Shown here piece by piece: positions 44,072 through 56,004 of a stretch of 64,000 bases of DNA. The notes under the pieces were generated by a model. That model was given only the letters and a program-made list of their open reading frames with translations. It did no database searches and was not told where the DNA came from. This DNA is from Acanthococcus lagerstroemiae (lineage: Eukaryota; Arthropoda; Insecta; Hemiptera; Eriococcidae): the NCBI GenBank assembly GCA_031841125.1, contig CM063112.1:59201722-59265721 (forward strand). The letters are read 5' to 3'. Position numbers and translations under genes: made by a program. Each line of letters opens with the position of its first letter. The first letter of the stretch is position 1.

Positions 44072-47000
44072 CTGCAAGATGAAGGGTTCACTAGAGTTGT
44101 ACTTATTTTTAGTCGTTAATCGAATCATGCAATCAAAGCTTCGCACTTACTTGTTGTATGGACGTTGACCCCACTTGTGATTGACACTGTTAACACAGAG
44201 GGTAACATGTAGTATCAGAAAATTGCGCGCTATCATTAGTGAAGTAGCACGATACCAAGACTCTTGCCACAGGTAGACGGGTATCAAAGTGGGTATTAAT
44301 ACACTGAGCAAAAGCTTGAATGTCCAAAAATACCTGTCAACATTACAGCAGTAGTGTTGAAAGAAGGGGACTGTTATGACAAAATAGCAAGTAGGTATGT
44401 GGAATTGTCTTTTCTTATTAATGATGAGAAATTTAATGGATAATTTTTGAGTGTAACTTTTACTTGTCGTGAAACCTGATCCACGGATCATTGATAATAT
44501 CGCTTATGTCAATAGTCATCCTCTGACTAGTGACATCTGGGTGCTCCTTTTGTAGCAGCCATCCAATATGCGAGAAGAAGAAACCACGTTTCGCATTATG
44601 CGGATCGGCACTTGTGTCGCTGTACTTATGATGCAGTCGGTGATTGTGCACCCAGTGGTATACAGGATGCTGAAATAATGTGACATAAATGAGGCACAAG
44701 TGTTAACTAAACACTGTGGGTATTTAGGAGATTATTATTTTTGATTTTTTCTCTATCATCGATGGCTTCGTCTCCAAAGTTAAATTAATGAAATCCTTCA
44801 GAAAAATTTAGGATGGCCCTACATTTTTTATCGATGATGCCGAAGGTTCTATTTTACAAATTTTGAGTAAAACTGGTCCAATGGAGGAGCATGGGGTTGA
44901 TTAGTTTTCTTTTTTATCAATAGTTTTTCCGTAGGTTTCATCTGAAATGACCAGAAGATTTTTCTTAGCAGTCTTCAAATACATTTTGAATCCATTTACA
45001 TGTACATATCTATTGGAAAGGAATAATAATGTGGTTGAAAACCCGTTTTTCATGTACTTATATTTTAAATCTAGCCTCCGAATTCAGTTACAGGACTTTC
45101 CGCCTGGAAATTGCCTTAAAATTCTCAGGGAGGTCTTAATTCTGCTCATCTGATATTATTGAAAAGAACTAGATTTTTTTTTAGACTAGATTGTTTCTGT
45201 GGATCCAAATCTGGCATTACAATTTTGTAATGAGCTTATTTGCATCCTGAACTGACCTTAAGGTAAAACTGGTGCAGTAACACTGTTATTTCAATGATGT
45301 CCTGAGAGTATAATAGTGCCCTCCTGAGGGTTTGACGTCTCTTTCCACCTCATGAGAAAATTTCTGCGTTCAAATTTGAATGTTAATTTGGAAATGAGCG
45401 ACTCTGGAAACTTTTATGGAAGATGGAAGATGTTTTGGACAAGGCCAGGTTTTGGACGTCGATTTTTTAACGATTTACACTGACTCAAAATCGATAATTG
45501 GCAACACTGATCACTAAGTATTCCACAAAGAAGTTTACCGATATCACTTTGATCCGGGAAGAAAATAGTGTTTTTTTTTTTTAATGGAAAATAATTGGCT
45601 TTATGGTTTATAATATTATGGATATCTATTAATTGTGAAATTGTACAAGTCTCCAAATTTATCAACATTCCAGATTATATTTCAAGTGTGTTTGTAGTGG
45701 ACTGAGCCTCCAACTATTTTTCGATAATTTAAAAAAAAAAAAGAAAAAAAAGTAATAATAATAATATGGCTGTGAAGATGTTTTCGACAATAGTATTTCA
45801 TGATTTATAGCATCCGTAAAGTTGGGACATTGTAGTCTTAATTATTTAACTGTATTGCATTGTGAAAATGCTTCGTTAAGAGGTAATTAGACATGCACGA
45901 ATAGGTATGTTAATGAAGATGCTAATTTTCTTTGCGCCTAATAATTATTATTTTATTTATGAAGATACTGACTGCAATGAAAAGTACTTAAGGTACCTAC
46001 CGCGAATGACGTCAGGGTCCTAATACGCCACCTACTTATTTTTTGGTAGGTAACCCAGGCGCCGGGTCGAAATTTCATCCAGGTACGCTGATGGTGTTAT
46101 CATTTTGTGTAGCTTGATATAACAAAAATTTCGCACATTGAAATCCGAAAAAAGTGATTTGAAATTTTCCCTGGTGTTCTACTTTTAATGACTTGTTGCG
46201 CGAAATGAGATTTGGTGAAAAAAAATAATAAAATCTCAAGTAAGTTCTTTTATTACATATCGTAAATTTACCCCATTTTCTACGTATTGCACTCAAAGAA
46301 TGTTCAGAATAATGAATTCTTCGTACTTAATTATGTGATTAAAATTCAGTATTACTTGCTCCCACGAATGAGAAGCCAGAGCCGAATTATTTTTAAATTC
46401 ATTGGAAGAAATTCACGAAGAAAAGTCGTCCACAAATGTGACCTGCAATCATGAAATGTGCCTCCGGTGTCAAAAAAAAATCATTTTTCCTTTCTTGACA
46501 ATTCTGAAATCACCCTCTTTCGAATGAAACAAATCGCAGCTTCTATCTTCATTAGTTTTTCCACAAATTACATTTAAAAATAATTATGTCAAAAGTATAA
46601 AAACATCCGCTTACACGGTGTTGTGTGAAACGAGCCTACTGGAACAACAGGTAACACGAATTCGAAACGTGGCTGTCATAGCAGCGCGTAAACGTACCAC
46701 CACAGATGTACACGGTATGTACATCTGTGCGCACCACTACCATCATCCCATCTTTACACTCGTTTATCTCCAATACCTGTTTTCGCACGAGAGGCACATT
46801 TTATAGTTCCTGGTCACAAATGCTACCAGTGCTCAGCACTACATACCGCATCGGACTTCACGAGATTACATTTTTTTCAATAAAACTTCTGATTAAAAAT
46901 GGAATTCTGTCATTATTGGATGGTAAATTGTCCCCTGTCCTCCTGGTTTACCTGCACTTGATTTATTCCCCCAAAACACTCCAGAACACTCCTAAAATAT

Positions 47001-50000
47001 CCCTTAAAGAACAAAGAGCATGAGCTGGCGTTGATAGGAATACATCAAGAGGAGCTTTAAATACTGCCAACTACCTTTTTATGAGTTTCAAGCTCGACAC
47101 TCAATCAAGCATCCCATAAGAGAGGTCAGAGATACCTACTTTTCAATCCTTCCTCTTTCACTCCTCCCAGTGATGAAAAACATCGTAGGTTAATTACTTT
47201 GCCAACCATTGTCATTCTCCCTTAGAATGGCGTTAATTAGGGCAGATACTTACTTAAAATCACTTTTGGCGTATTGTTTTGCTTTGTTTTTTCAGAATAT
47301 TTGCTTATTTCAAGTGTGTCCCAAATCGTTCTCAGGAGTGTCCAAAAGCTCTTCCAGAGGTGGAGGCTTGGGACGAAAAATCCAAAAAATTTAAAAATTA
47401 ATTTCTTTTAATCTACTTTATAAAATTATTTTTATACCGCATTGATAGAACAATCGCCTCTTCACAATGATGTAATTATTTTTCTCCTTGGACACATAAT
47501 TTATGTGAAATATTTAAAAATTTGATAACTGTCCGAAACATCCTCCCTCTCCCATACTTCATTTTTACTTCTTTTCCATTCTCTTAGCTAATTTCAATTT
47601 GTTCCTTCTTAAATGTGGAATTTCGGTTTGCTTTTATTCAACAATTAGGTGGAGGTAAAATGTTGTAATATTTTTTTAAATCGACGGCCCAAGAACCACT
47701 ATTTTGAAATTTCATTCAATCTTCTCTATATTTACGTATTCCATTTTCCAGGCCAAGTTGATTATTACCCCTCTCAATAGTGAAATTTTACTTTTGTAGT
47801 ATAAAATTGTAGTGTCATGAAAAATGTAATGCGAATATTCAAGGGTAGCGCGGTTCCGTAAACTTTGACTCCAATACTCGTACGCTGAGTAGAGTACAGA
47901 TCATTGAACTATCTGGGGACGATCTTTGATTCGATTTGTGATTTGCTCTTTCCTAAATGATACGATCCTTTTCTTTTACCTTGATGATCTGATCTGAAAA
48001 TAGTACGCACGTGCAAATAGCCAACCTAGAATGGCTTACAGTGTTGTGATAAGTATCAAAATAATACTAAAAGTCCTTCCGTTCGTATAATTTTTTTTTT
48101 TTTGGGGGGGGTGGGGTTCCAGAGGATTGGAGGTGTAGTTTTCCCTATCTTTTTCCCTATGTGTGCCTATAATGATCTGATCCTGTTACACGACCCTTGT
48201 CAAGTTTAATGGAAATACATGTATTTTGGAGTGCTTTGATTTTACTTGACCAGTTTTCATGCCAAATGTGTGCCTTCGAACCACTGATAGCACAGACTGA
48301 AATTTTTCAATAATTTTTTTCAATCGGAGGACTTTTTTTTCAACTTTGTGAAACGGCCTGTGAAGTTATAACCTATTGGTTATGAAAAAACTTCAAAATA
48401 AGGACCACTATAAATGCAGTACCGTTAACTGGGGCAACATCAGACACTGGTGGTAATATCAGCCATTCATGACTTGTAGGAGCGCAAGTATCGTTATCAT
48501 TAAAGTCAACTGAGGTTATATCAGGCCCCAGTGGTAAAATCAGCCACTTATTACTTGTTATCGGAGCACTAGTGTCGTCATCCATAAACAAGTCACGAGT
48601 GGCCGATATTACCCCAATTGCCAGTACATATTTATTAGTTTGTTACCATTGGTGATGCTGCGTAGCCGATTAAGAGAATAAGACGCAGCGGCAGTTTGGC
48701 TTTATAACTTCGATGCGCCCACAATCTATGAGCGCCAGCGGTGATTCCAAAACCACTGTAATAACCGAAGCCGAACACTAGAAATTAAAACATAAAAATA
48801 GGATGAATATTGTATCTACGTAACAAAAACCGTCGCTGTGCTGCCCTGACTTGAGATTCCAAAATTCCTCATGAAGTAAATGGGCAACATTACTAGATCG
48901 CTTGCTCAAATATTTCAGAACCTGCATCCATGATTTTTCAATGCTCCCAATGTGCGGGAATCATTTAACACTGACATTGCGCGAAGGCAAATCTGATCAT
49001 TATGGTAGGGGAGACTGTTGTGCCTTGGAACAAAACACTTTGATCCCTATATTTTTCTCGCTAATCTCTCTATATACTAAAAAAGTGAAATCCGTCACCG
49101 CTGCCACCACCACCACCACCGCCTCCGGGAGAAAAAAACGCACTGCGGGTTGCCTACCTAAAAATCAGAAACTTGCAGGGGCAGATCAGCTACTTTTAAG
49201 GACATAATCTGTTCTAACATAAAAGATCTCCAAGTTTTAAGACATAACCGACATAATAAAACATAAAAAGACATATATAATGACATCCCAGAATCATAAG
49301 CGGCGGCTGCGTAGCTGCATGGTGCCTCCAGGAGAGGAAAAAACTCACTGCGGGTTGCCTACCCTACCCCTTAATAGCTCATTTCTCCAGGGGTAGCCTA
49401 ATTTTGGGAGGGGGTTCATGGTGGAGGAGGGCTGCCGCCGCCACCACCGCCTCTGGGAGAAAAACCCGCTGCGGGTTACCTACCCTGCCCCTTTTCTTTC
49501 CGATACATTTTAATGTTTATACGCTTGGCAACACTGATTTTGCTTTGAAAGAAAGATGAATCATGTGGGTGCCGACATGTTGGTCGACTACTAATTGGTC
49601 GCACCATGTTGGTCGACTTACTAGTCGGTCGACCGACATGTTAGTCGATTTACAAAAAAAAAAGTTGGTCGACTTACAAAAAAAATGGTCAACCAAGAAA
49701 TAAAGAATTTGGTCGCATATCTACTTTCCGTGTGTTCGCCTACAAATGATGTGAATACTTACTCTTCTACACGCAGCTCATTCACGATGAAGTAAACGAA
49801 CCCTTACCTGTGCTGCAGCGATCAGGTTGATTGTGAGACATGATTGTTCGACGTTTATTTCAACAACAAGTCACAAAGCTAAAGCTTGTACAAACGTGTG
49901 TCATAGGTTAAACATGCAATGTAATGAAAGGATAATGTGTTGTACGTGTGAATAGTATTAATTTCGAGGGTTCGATTGAAAGACGTTTAGTTATTTATTT

Positions 50001-52355
50001 CCTCTTATTTTTATGTTAAATTTTTTAATGGCACCTCCGGAGTACGTGGCATCGCGCTATACAAAGGCTTGGATTGAAGGGGAGGTACGACCAAGACGCG
50101 GATTTTGCATTGCAATTGCGCCACCTATCTGCCTCAGCTTTCGTACCCACAACTGATGTCGTTCAGACGTTTGAGCATCTCGTTGACACCAACCACTTCC
50201 CTTCCGAAGCAGAAAAGCTTGTTGAATACTTCGAAGAACAGTGGATAGGTTCATTGCGAAGCAGACGCACTCGTAAAACTCCTCCTTATCCTCCGGCTCT
50301 ATGGAACTGTTATGATACGACCCTCGAAGGGCTTACCCGAACAAATAATGCGCTTGAGGGATGGCATCGAGGTTTCGATGTACTAACGACCCGCTATCAC
50401 GAATCTCTTTGGGAAACCATAGAAAATATTCACAGAGAGCAGAGTCTATCAGAAGTTACACGTGAGTCTGATCTCGCGGGTGGCCCTCCTCCAGCAAAGA
50501 AGCGTCGCGTATGGGACGCCTGTGATCGGTTACAAGCTGTTGTGCTGGACTACGAGGAGAGCGAATTTGTTTCTGATTATCTTAGGGGCGTAGCCCACAA
50601 TTTAGCCTATTAATTATTTTATATTATATTATGTATTTTTCAACAAAGTAGTTTATGTCTTCTGCTGCATTTCGTTCGTATAATTCATATCTGACATTTT
50701 TCAACAATGCTATTGTAGTGATTGTCTTTTAATATATAAAAAAATGTGATTCAATGTTCCTCATTCTAACTTAATTTCCTTTATAAAAATATAAAAAAAA
50801 AAGAGAAAAAAAAGAAATAGTCGACCAAAAAAAAAAGTAGTTGACCAAAAAAAGAAAGTTGGTCGACCAACATGTTGTCGACCAACTTTGCTGTCGATGC
50901 GGCCAACTAGTCGGTCGACCAGCATGCAATTCGACCAACTTGGTGCGACCAACCGGTAAGTCGACCAACGTGCAGTCGACCAACTTGACGTGAACCGAAT
51001 CATGTGTTTATCGTTCTTGATAAGTGACGTGTGTCCGGGTCTGGTTGGCCGAGTGGATAGCGCGCTGATCTCGAAATCCGGAGACCCCGGGTTTGAACCC
51101 ACTCCGCAACTCGCTACATTTCGACCCAGGCCGGGTTTTCAGCAAAAAGAGAAGAGGGCTAAGACAGCTTTAACAGCCTCTTGAGGTAATTCTCAAAAGG
51201 ACAGATTCCAGGGCTCGGGTTGAGGGCAAAATTGGAAAAGAATATATATTCACAAACACAGTAGAAGCTCGCGATTCAGTTTACATTGAATATCGATGGC
51301 TAAATGCCTGAATGACTGTTTGAGAATTTTGATAACTTCATAAGTCCACAGAAACAGAATTTTTTTACTTTCAAAAGTTCGAAAATTTGATCGTTATTAA
51401 AGCGTTAACGTTTTTTTCCCCGCGATATACCTTTTCAGATTTTTCGGTGGGTTGTCGTTAAGTTGAATCACCAGTTTTGATTATGAATTTTGAGACCAAA
51501 TTCAATGTTCTTATTGTAACACTATAAATTTGCTATTTTTCTTCCAGAATGTTTGGCTTTTATATTTTGGACATAATTGATAAATGACTTAAGGAATTTA
51601 CGGTAAAATCCGAAAAATGCGACGATAATGATTCGAGTCCAACTTTTCTTCGATTTCGTGCCGGAACAACGAACCTCCAAAAATAATAAAATATGACATG
51701 ATTTTATTAAGTTATTATAATTCATGATTGTTCAGCTTTTCTGATGGCGTCACTTTCTAGCAGTGACGTAGCCAGAATTTTCCCAAGGGGGAGGGGGCAA
51801 AGTAAGATTCTCAAGGGAGAAAGAGTCGAAAATTGAAGGTATTTTTTTAAGAATCTAGGACTATTTTATAAAAATGAAGGTAAAATTACTGCTGGAGCAA
51901 AATTTTTTCAAAAAAACGTGTTTCAAACGCGAAAAATTGCTCATTTTTGCATATTTTACACTCAATTTCAGGTGCCATGGGGGCATTCACCTCCTTCGCC
52001 CCCTTGCTACACCACTGTCTCGTAGAAATGTGAATCTGCCAGCTTTCTATAGTATATCGACAATTTAGATACGCGTGTCGATCAACTGGTATAACATAAT
52101 TAATTATGTAATAAACGTACCCCAGAAGATATATGTTAGGTTGAGATGTGTAAGAAAGTCATAGAAGGCGAATGGAGCAAAGATATGTAAAACAGCAAGA
52201 TATAATATAATCCGGTAGAAGCTTGTTTCTTCACTTCTGCATTTATCATCTTCCTCGCAGATGTCGTCTGATTTCTCAGCTGAATTCTGTTCAACAAGTT
52301 TGCTATATTCATTGAGCGGCCTTGTTTCCAAGTTCATAACCTGGCCGGTTAACAT
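43783..52355 (-). CDS. Acyl-CoA desaturase copy 3 (delta-9-type), intact, five coding exons
   Basis: Join of 52121-52355, 48647-48777, 44464-44669, 44151-44333 and 43783-44071. Lengths 235, 131, 206, 183 and 289 sum to 1044 bases, 347 residues plus stop, the usual size for insect acyl-CoA desaturases. Order: polar N terminus; membrane segment 1 (IILYLAVLHIFAPFAFY, residues ~52-68); GAHRLWAHRSYKAKLPLR with box 1; HRLHHKYSDT with box 2; GFFFSHIGWLL; membrane pair with LIPTLIPVYLW; NSVNHKWGQRPYN; GEGWHNYHHAFPWDY with box 3. All eight histidines are present. Family role: ER enzyme placing a cis double bond in fatty acyl-CoA for membrane lipid, wax or pheromone precursors; the product here is not predictable. 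ATG at 52355 was chosen because the upstream ATG in the exon (52363) reads into a stop after four codons. An acceptor just upstream implies a non-coding 5' exon. Confidence 0.93.
44151..44333 (-). CDS. Desaturase copy 3, exon 4
   Basis: 183 bases, acceptor ttgacag and donor gtaagt. Two hydrophobic stretches (LLLSVLIPTLIPVYLW; LMIARNFLILHVTLCV) and VNSVNHKWGQRPYN. Confidence 0.92.
44464..44669 (-). CDS. Desaturase copy 3, exon 3
   Basis: 206 bases, acceptor atttcag and donor gtaaaa. HPVYHWVHNHRLHHKYSDTS, ADPHNAKRGFFFSHIGWLLQ; one codon shorter than copies 1 and 2 (KEHP for KEEHP). Confidence 0.92.
44670..48646. other. Intron 2 of desaturase copy 3
   Basis: About 4 kb without a convincing gene. 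48000-48100 resembles the 3' flank of copies 1 and 2 (gtgcaaatagccaacctaga, gataagtatcaaaataatac), which is out of place here. Short open frames (46618-46806, 46706-47023, 47209-47394) show no family. Confidence 0.5.
48647..48777 (-). CDS. Desaturase copy 3, exon 2
   Basis: 131 bases, acceptor atttctag and donor ATG|gtaac. FGFGYYSGFGITAGAHRLWA, HRSYKAKLPLRLILLI and ending AASPM. Confidence 0.92.
49060..49510. mobile_element. GC-rich minisatellite element, inverse of the 30885 array
   Basis: Starts taatctctctatatactaaa and contains cgcactgcgggttgcctacc, ccttaatagctcatttctcc and aggggtagcctaattttggg, the reverse complements of modules in 30885-31860. The start resembles the 5' end of the Helitron-like repeat at 25622. 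It lies in intron 1 of copy 3. Confidence 0.65.
49558..51006 (+). mobile_element. MULE (second family) with 10-bp target duplication and ggtcgac subterminal repeats
   Basis: gaatcatgtg is repeated exactly at 49558-49567 and 50997-51006. The element proper is 49568-50996. Its ends (ggtgccgacatgttggtcga; complement of right end ggttcacgtcaagttggtcg) are imperfect inverted repeats, and both ~150-base flanks are packed with ttggtcgac / gtcgaccaa copies. It encodes a C-terminal transposase fragment at 50040-50613. A 10-base duplication and this transposase type define a MULE. It sits in intron 1 of desaturase copy 3. Confidence 0.9.
50040..50613 (+). pseudogene. MULE transposase, C-terminal fragment
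   Basis: An open frame continuous from about 50047 (HRAIQRLGLKGRYDQDADFA) through LRHLSASAFVP, EYFEEQWIGSLR and WNCYDTTLEG to TRTNNALEGWHRGFDVL, then IENIHREQSLSEV and a basic PPPAKKRRV. The TNNALEGWHR block, which carries the last acidic catalytic residue, and the FE..WIG..R spacing are typical of the MULE transposases that often carry FLYWCH domains. The N-terminal two thirds, with the first catalytic Asp residues, is missing, so the copy is non-autonomous. The 3' part is clean. Its family differs from the MULE at 9100-13573. Confidence 0.85.
51037..51232 (+). mobile_element. tRNA-derived SINE, plus strand
   Basis: The only plus-strand member: gtctggttggccgagtggat (A box), gggtttgaacccact (B box), body agcaaaaagagaagagggct, tail cagggctcgggttgaggg. 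Begins about 30 bases after the MULE target duplication. Confidence 0.88.
51761..52017. mobile_element. hAT-like MITE, 257 bp
   Basis: Left cagtgacgtagccagaattt and, complemented from the right, cagtggtgtagcaagggggc, both running into G-rich subterminal DNA. The flanks (ttctag / tctcgtag) are only weakly alike, so no firm target duplication. Single ends of the same kind are at 13958 and 52440. Confidence 0.65.
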
Positions 52356-52363
52356 TCTAGCAT
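52121..52363 (-). CDS. Desaturase copy 3, exon 1
   Basis: Exon from the acceptor tttcag (52364-52366) to the donor gtacgt. Coding from 52355: MLTGQVMNLETRPLNEYSKL, an acidic stretch (DDICEEDDKC), then the first membrane segment. The acceptor position relative to the ATG matches copy 2. Confidence 0.88.
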
Positions 52364-52366
52364 CTG

Positions 52367-53754
52367 AAATTCGAACATTATGAGGTGAAGTGTGACATGA
52401 GAGATAAAAGCAATTCATTCAAAATGTCACATTATTCTCAGTAGCGTAGCATGGATCTCTGGAAGGGGGGGGGGGGAGAAAATCAAGTAGCCCTTAATTT
52501 ACTGTAGCAAAAAAGTAGCGTAGTTAGGATGCTTATGGGGGGGGTGACCCCCTTAGCCTCTCTGGGTCAAAATCTTCCGCTGTTTTATGAACCGGTAATA
52601 AAACAACTTTTTGGACTTCTTATGCTTACAGTGTAGACGTTTGGCACGACACTATTCTCCTTTGTTTTAAGGGAAAGCTGAACTATCAAGATGGTACAAA
52701 AATGCCAACTATAGCAACTACTGTTAAAACAATATAAAATGATAAAACTTATATAACACGAAAATTATGAAACTAGAGCAACTCTAAAATCGTAAAGATC
52801 TACTAAACGCTTTGGCGTGGGCGGATAATACGCCCAATTTAGTTTGGGTCACCATGGAGAGGCTGCTGGTGGACTCATATTGCTCATTACTGGCGACATT
52901 ACGGCTTCCAATAGGGACTGTGGTGTTGTTTCTGCTCCTTCGATATCCTTTTTGACCACAGAGGTGCTCCGCCGTATTTCTCTTTTTTCTCTTTTGAAGG
53001 TGACTTTTCCTTCAGTTGACTCGATCATGACGTACGGCTCTGAAGGTAACGTGGAAGAAAGAAAGTTCTTTTTCCGCTCGAATAGCTATGCCATTCCTTG
53101 AAAATTAAACGCGTCGAGTTGTAGAACAGAATTATTGCTAAATCTTACAATATTCTGAACACGATGTTAGCTGAGACCCAGAGGCTGAGAGTTGGTCCGT
53201 CAGATCATTTCCCCGCAAAAATGGCTTTAGGTCGCAATGCTTGAATAACTTTATTATGAATCTTGCCACAAATGCTTAAATGCAGTTGTCCGCACCCAAA
53301 TTTCTGGCTAATTATCGTTCACCTAGCTATGTTGAAAAGTGATGTTCATCTACACATCACCGAAAATTTAAAATAAAAGTCGAGAAGAAAAGACAAAATA
53401 GTGCTGTATTCTAAATCTATTTGAAATAGCGAATACAGATGCATAAAATATTTTTATTTATTTTTTTCAAATTTGGTTCCTGAGCTATCAGGTAGTAGAA
53501 AAACACAGGGGGAGGTAAGCATACGAATATTTGGTGGCATACCAAATTGGCTCCCCAGACATCGCACCCCTGGCCTCGGAAACTACCCTTTCGAGTATCA
53601 CATCGGTGAGAGGGAAGCGTACGAACGTGAAGTTGTCAAAAACAAAAAATGAGTACAATGAGCAAGCAACAGTTTCATGATGCCAAAAAAATTCTAATTT
53701 ACGTTTCTCCACGGCGGTACTGGGAGAAGTGTTTTGGGAGACGGGGTGGAAAAC
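52367..53754. other. Upstream of desaturase copy 3, with an R1 3' UTR fragment
   Basis: 53535-53640 matches the 3' UTR of the R1-type LINE at 15250-15360 (cggaaactaccctttcgagt versus cggaaactaccctttcgggc). On the minus strand 52850-53090 stays open (TTPQSLLEAVMSPVMSN), unassigned. The 5' non-coding exon and promoter of copy 3 should lie in or beyond this region, but I cannot place them. Confidence 0.45.
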
Positions 53755-54575
53755 AAAGGTATAATTGAAGGTAAGTGGCTCAGCAATCTTCGATTTGCTG
53801 ACGATGTGGTAATAATCTCCTAAAAAGCGAATGAACTTCAACAAATGCTGGCAGAATTTTGGGTAAGAAGTAGAAAAGCAGACTTCCGCATTAATACTAA
53901 TAAGACTGTTCTTTTCTCCAACCCGGCCGAAGACCCGGAAATTAAAATAGATGGAAATAAAATCGAAATAAATCGAGGAGTCGCGTAATTAGGCCAAATA
54001 ATTTCCGTTCAAAAAAGTTTGAATAAAGTTTAAAAGGGTTACAAAAGTAAAGTGCCACTAAAACTGTAGAAATCCCAACTTTAGAAAAATGTATAATTTT
54101 AATACTTACATGTGGGAAATCAGCTCCGGAAAATGGGAGATACCCAATTGGGCATGAGAAGGCAGTTGTAGGAGTCAAGAGGGATGCTACAATAAGAAAC
54201 ACCAAAAGAACAAAAGAACGAAAGCAAAATACTGTGGATACGTTGCCAAAAACTGAAAATGGGGTATGCTGGTCATGTGATCACGGAAGGGGAAGACAAG
54301 CGGGAAAAAGAATTTTGGATTGGACGCCAAGGGAGTGTCGAAGAAAGATGGGAAGACCAAAAACAAGATGGAAGGAAGAAATTATTCGACTCGGAGAGGT
54401 GGCATGGAGGAGAGATGCCAGAGAAAGGAACCGATGGTCCAATATATGTGAGGCCTTTGCCTAAAAGTGGGCGCATTAGATAGAAGATGCTATGTTGTTT
54501 TTACTTTAACTCTATCTTGTGCTAGCTTGTACAAGAACAGTATTATAAACTTTTGTCAAGAGGTGTAAAAATAAA
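53755..54575 (+). pseudogene. RTE-clade LINE, RT end and C terminus
   Basis: LRFADDVVIIS (intact FADD) at about 53790, a stop directly after, KIDGNKIEINRGVA and LGQIISVQKSLNKV, then a ragged middle, and the C-terminal block (GKRILDWTPRECRR, MGRPKTRWKEEIIRLGEVAW, ERNRWSNICEAFA) at 54295-54464, which is the RTE-type end. A 3' UTR of about 110 bases follows. 5' truncated and full of stops. Confidence 0.82.
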
Positions 54576-56004
54576 GGCACGTTTTTTTAAATATTATTAT
54601 CGAGCCACGGAGTTACACTCTCGGGCTATGGGCTCGGAAAAGGTTGTAGTCTATATTATGTCGTAGAGGTATCCAGCAGGGAAAGGTAGGTGAGGGTGTT
54701 GTTTATGTGCTTGTGGGGGTTGGAGAGGGCAGAAATTCGACTATAGGGGACGTGCTGAGAGTTACGAAGGTAGGTGAGGGAGGGGCATCAGAAGAGGTGG
54801 TCCACGGTGAGAGGGTCTTCATGTTCACAGTGTGGGCAGTTGAGGGGATAAAGGTTAGTCAGAAGATGTGTATGTGTGATAGCTTCCTCGTGTCGGAAGG
54901 AGCGTTGGGACGTTGACCTGGGGACAGTGTCAGATTTGTGCGAGCTTGTTGTACCGAGAAGCCTGATGCCGCCACTCTTTGAACCACTTACGCAAAGTGG
55001 TCTGGCCGATGTCGGAAGTGAGATCTGTCGAGATAGGGAGATGACGAATGATATATGGGAGCTGTGTAGCTTGCTGTGCTGCTTGATCAACTGCCTCATT
55101 TCCTGGGATACTGATATGCCTTGGTGAAATGCTCTTGGTGATGAAGGAAATGAGATGGATTTATTGGACGAAAGCGTGCGTTAAAAGACGATCACAAATA
55201 GACCTTAAGGAAGAAAGTGAATCTGCTAGGACCAGATGGTGGGTGGGGGTGGGCGGGTCTTCGAGCGAGGAGATAGTGACTAGGCGATAGTATGGAGTTT
55301 GGCTGTGTGGATGAAAGCTGTGTTTCTAAATCGGAAGGAGTGTAGTAGACTATCTATGGAGTAAGCGTAAGTGGTACGTCGGTTGTACTACGAACCATCA
55401 GTGAAGAATAGGATACGGTCAGGAAAGCGGTACAGAATTTCTTGTAAATGGGTCCAATAAACTTGGGGAGCATAGATTTTTTAGGAAATTCTGTAAGTTC
55501 TAATTGCATGGGGGAAGGTTCAACAACTAGGGTGGGGGTGATGTATGAATTGTTAGTAGTGAATTGTAGGAAAATGTACAAAACAGTGTCCCTTCAAAGT
55601 GTGAACGTAAGTGCATTGAGGATTTAGGAACAGGGGTGTAGTTTGAAGGGTTAAAGTGATACTCATAGGCAGGAAGATTAGGGTTGTGTGCTATCGTAAC
55701 GAAAAGTTTGACAGTGAGTTGCATTCGGCGGTAAGAGAGAGGAGAAATTCCATCATCGGCACACATACTCAAAGCTAGGCTAGTGCAAAAGGTACCAATG
55801 GAGATACGTAAACCCGCATTTTGAACAGCGTCAAGAAGCTTCAAGTATGAGGGAGGGGCAAGTCCACATATGGGTGATCAGTAATCCATGACAGATCGGA
55901 TCCGAGTCTGGTATAACTAATGAGTAACCCACTGCTACATCCTTTAGGCGGATGTGAGAAGCACTGCAGAACACTGAGTGAGCGCATACATTTGGCTTTT
56001 ACGT
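54576..56004 (-). mobile_element. LINE fragment with RNase H and zinc knuckle (copy B)
   Basis: Near-identical to 111-1573, including the in-frame TGA before SPICG. LKLLDAVQNAGLRIS at about 55790-55844; the RNase H block at 55060-55130; the knuckle at 54790-54850. A small deletion near 54905 distinguishes it. Confidence 0.8.

Noticed and set aside
48373..48591. 72-codon frame with repeated TSNKWLILP / TSHEWLILP wording
   Set aside because: It is a short imperfect internal duplication in an intron (about 60 bases, twice), with no start context or homologue recognised.
51037..51110. Possible tRNA gene
   Set aside because: Same head occurs in several dispersed copies followed by a conserved body and tail, so it is a SINE.
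52850..53090. Open minus-strand stretch with TTPQSLLEAVMSPVMSN
   Set aside because: No start, no known domain, no match elsewhere in the window; could be a retroelement remnant but cannot be supported.
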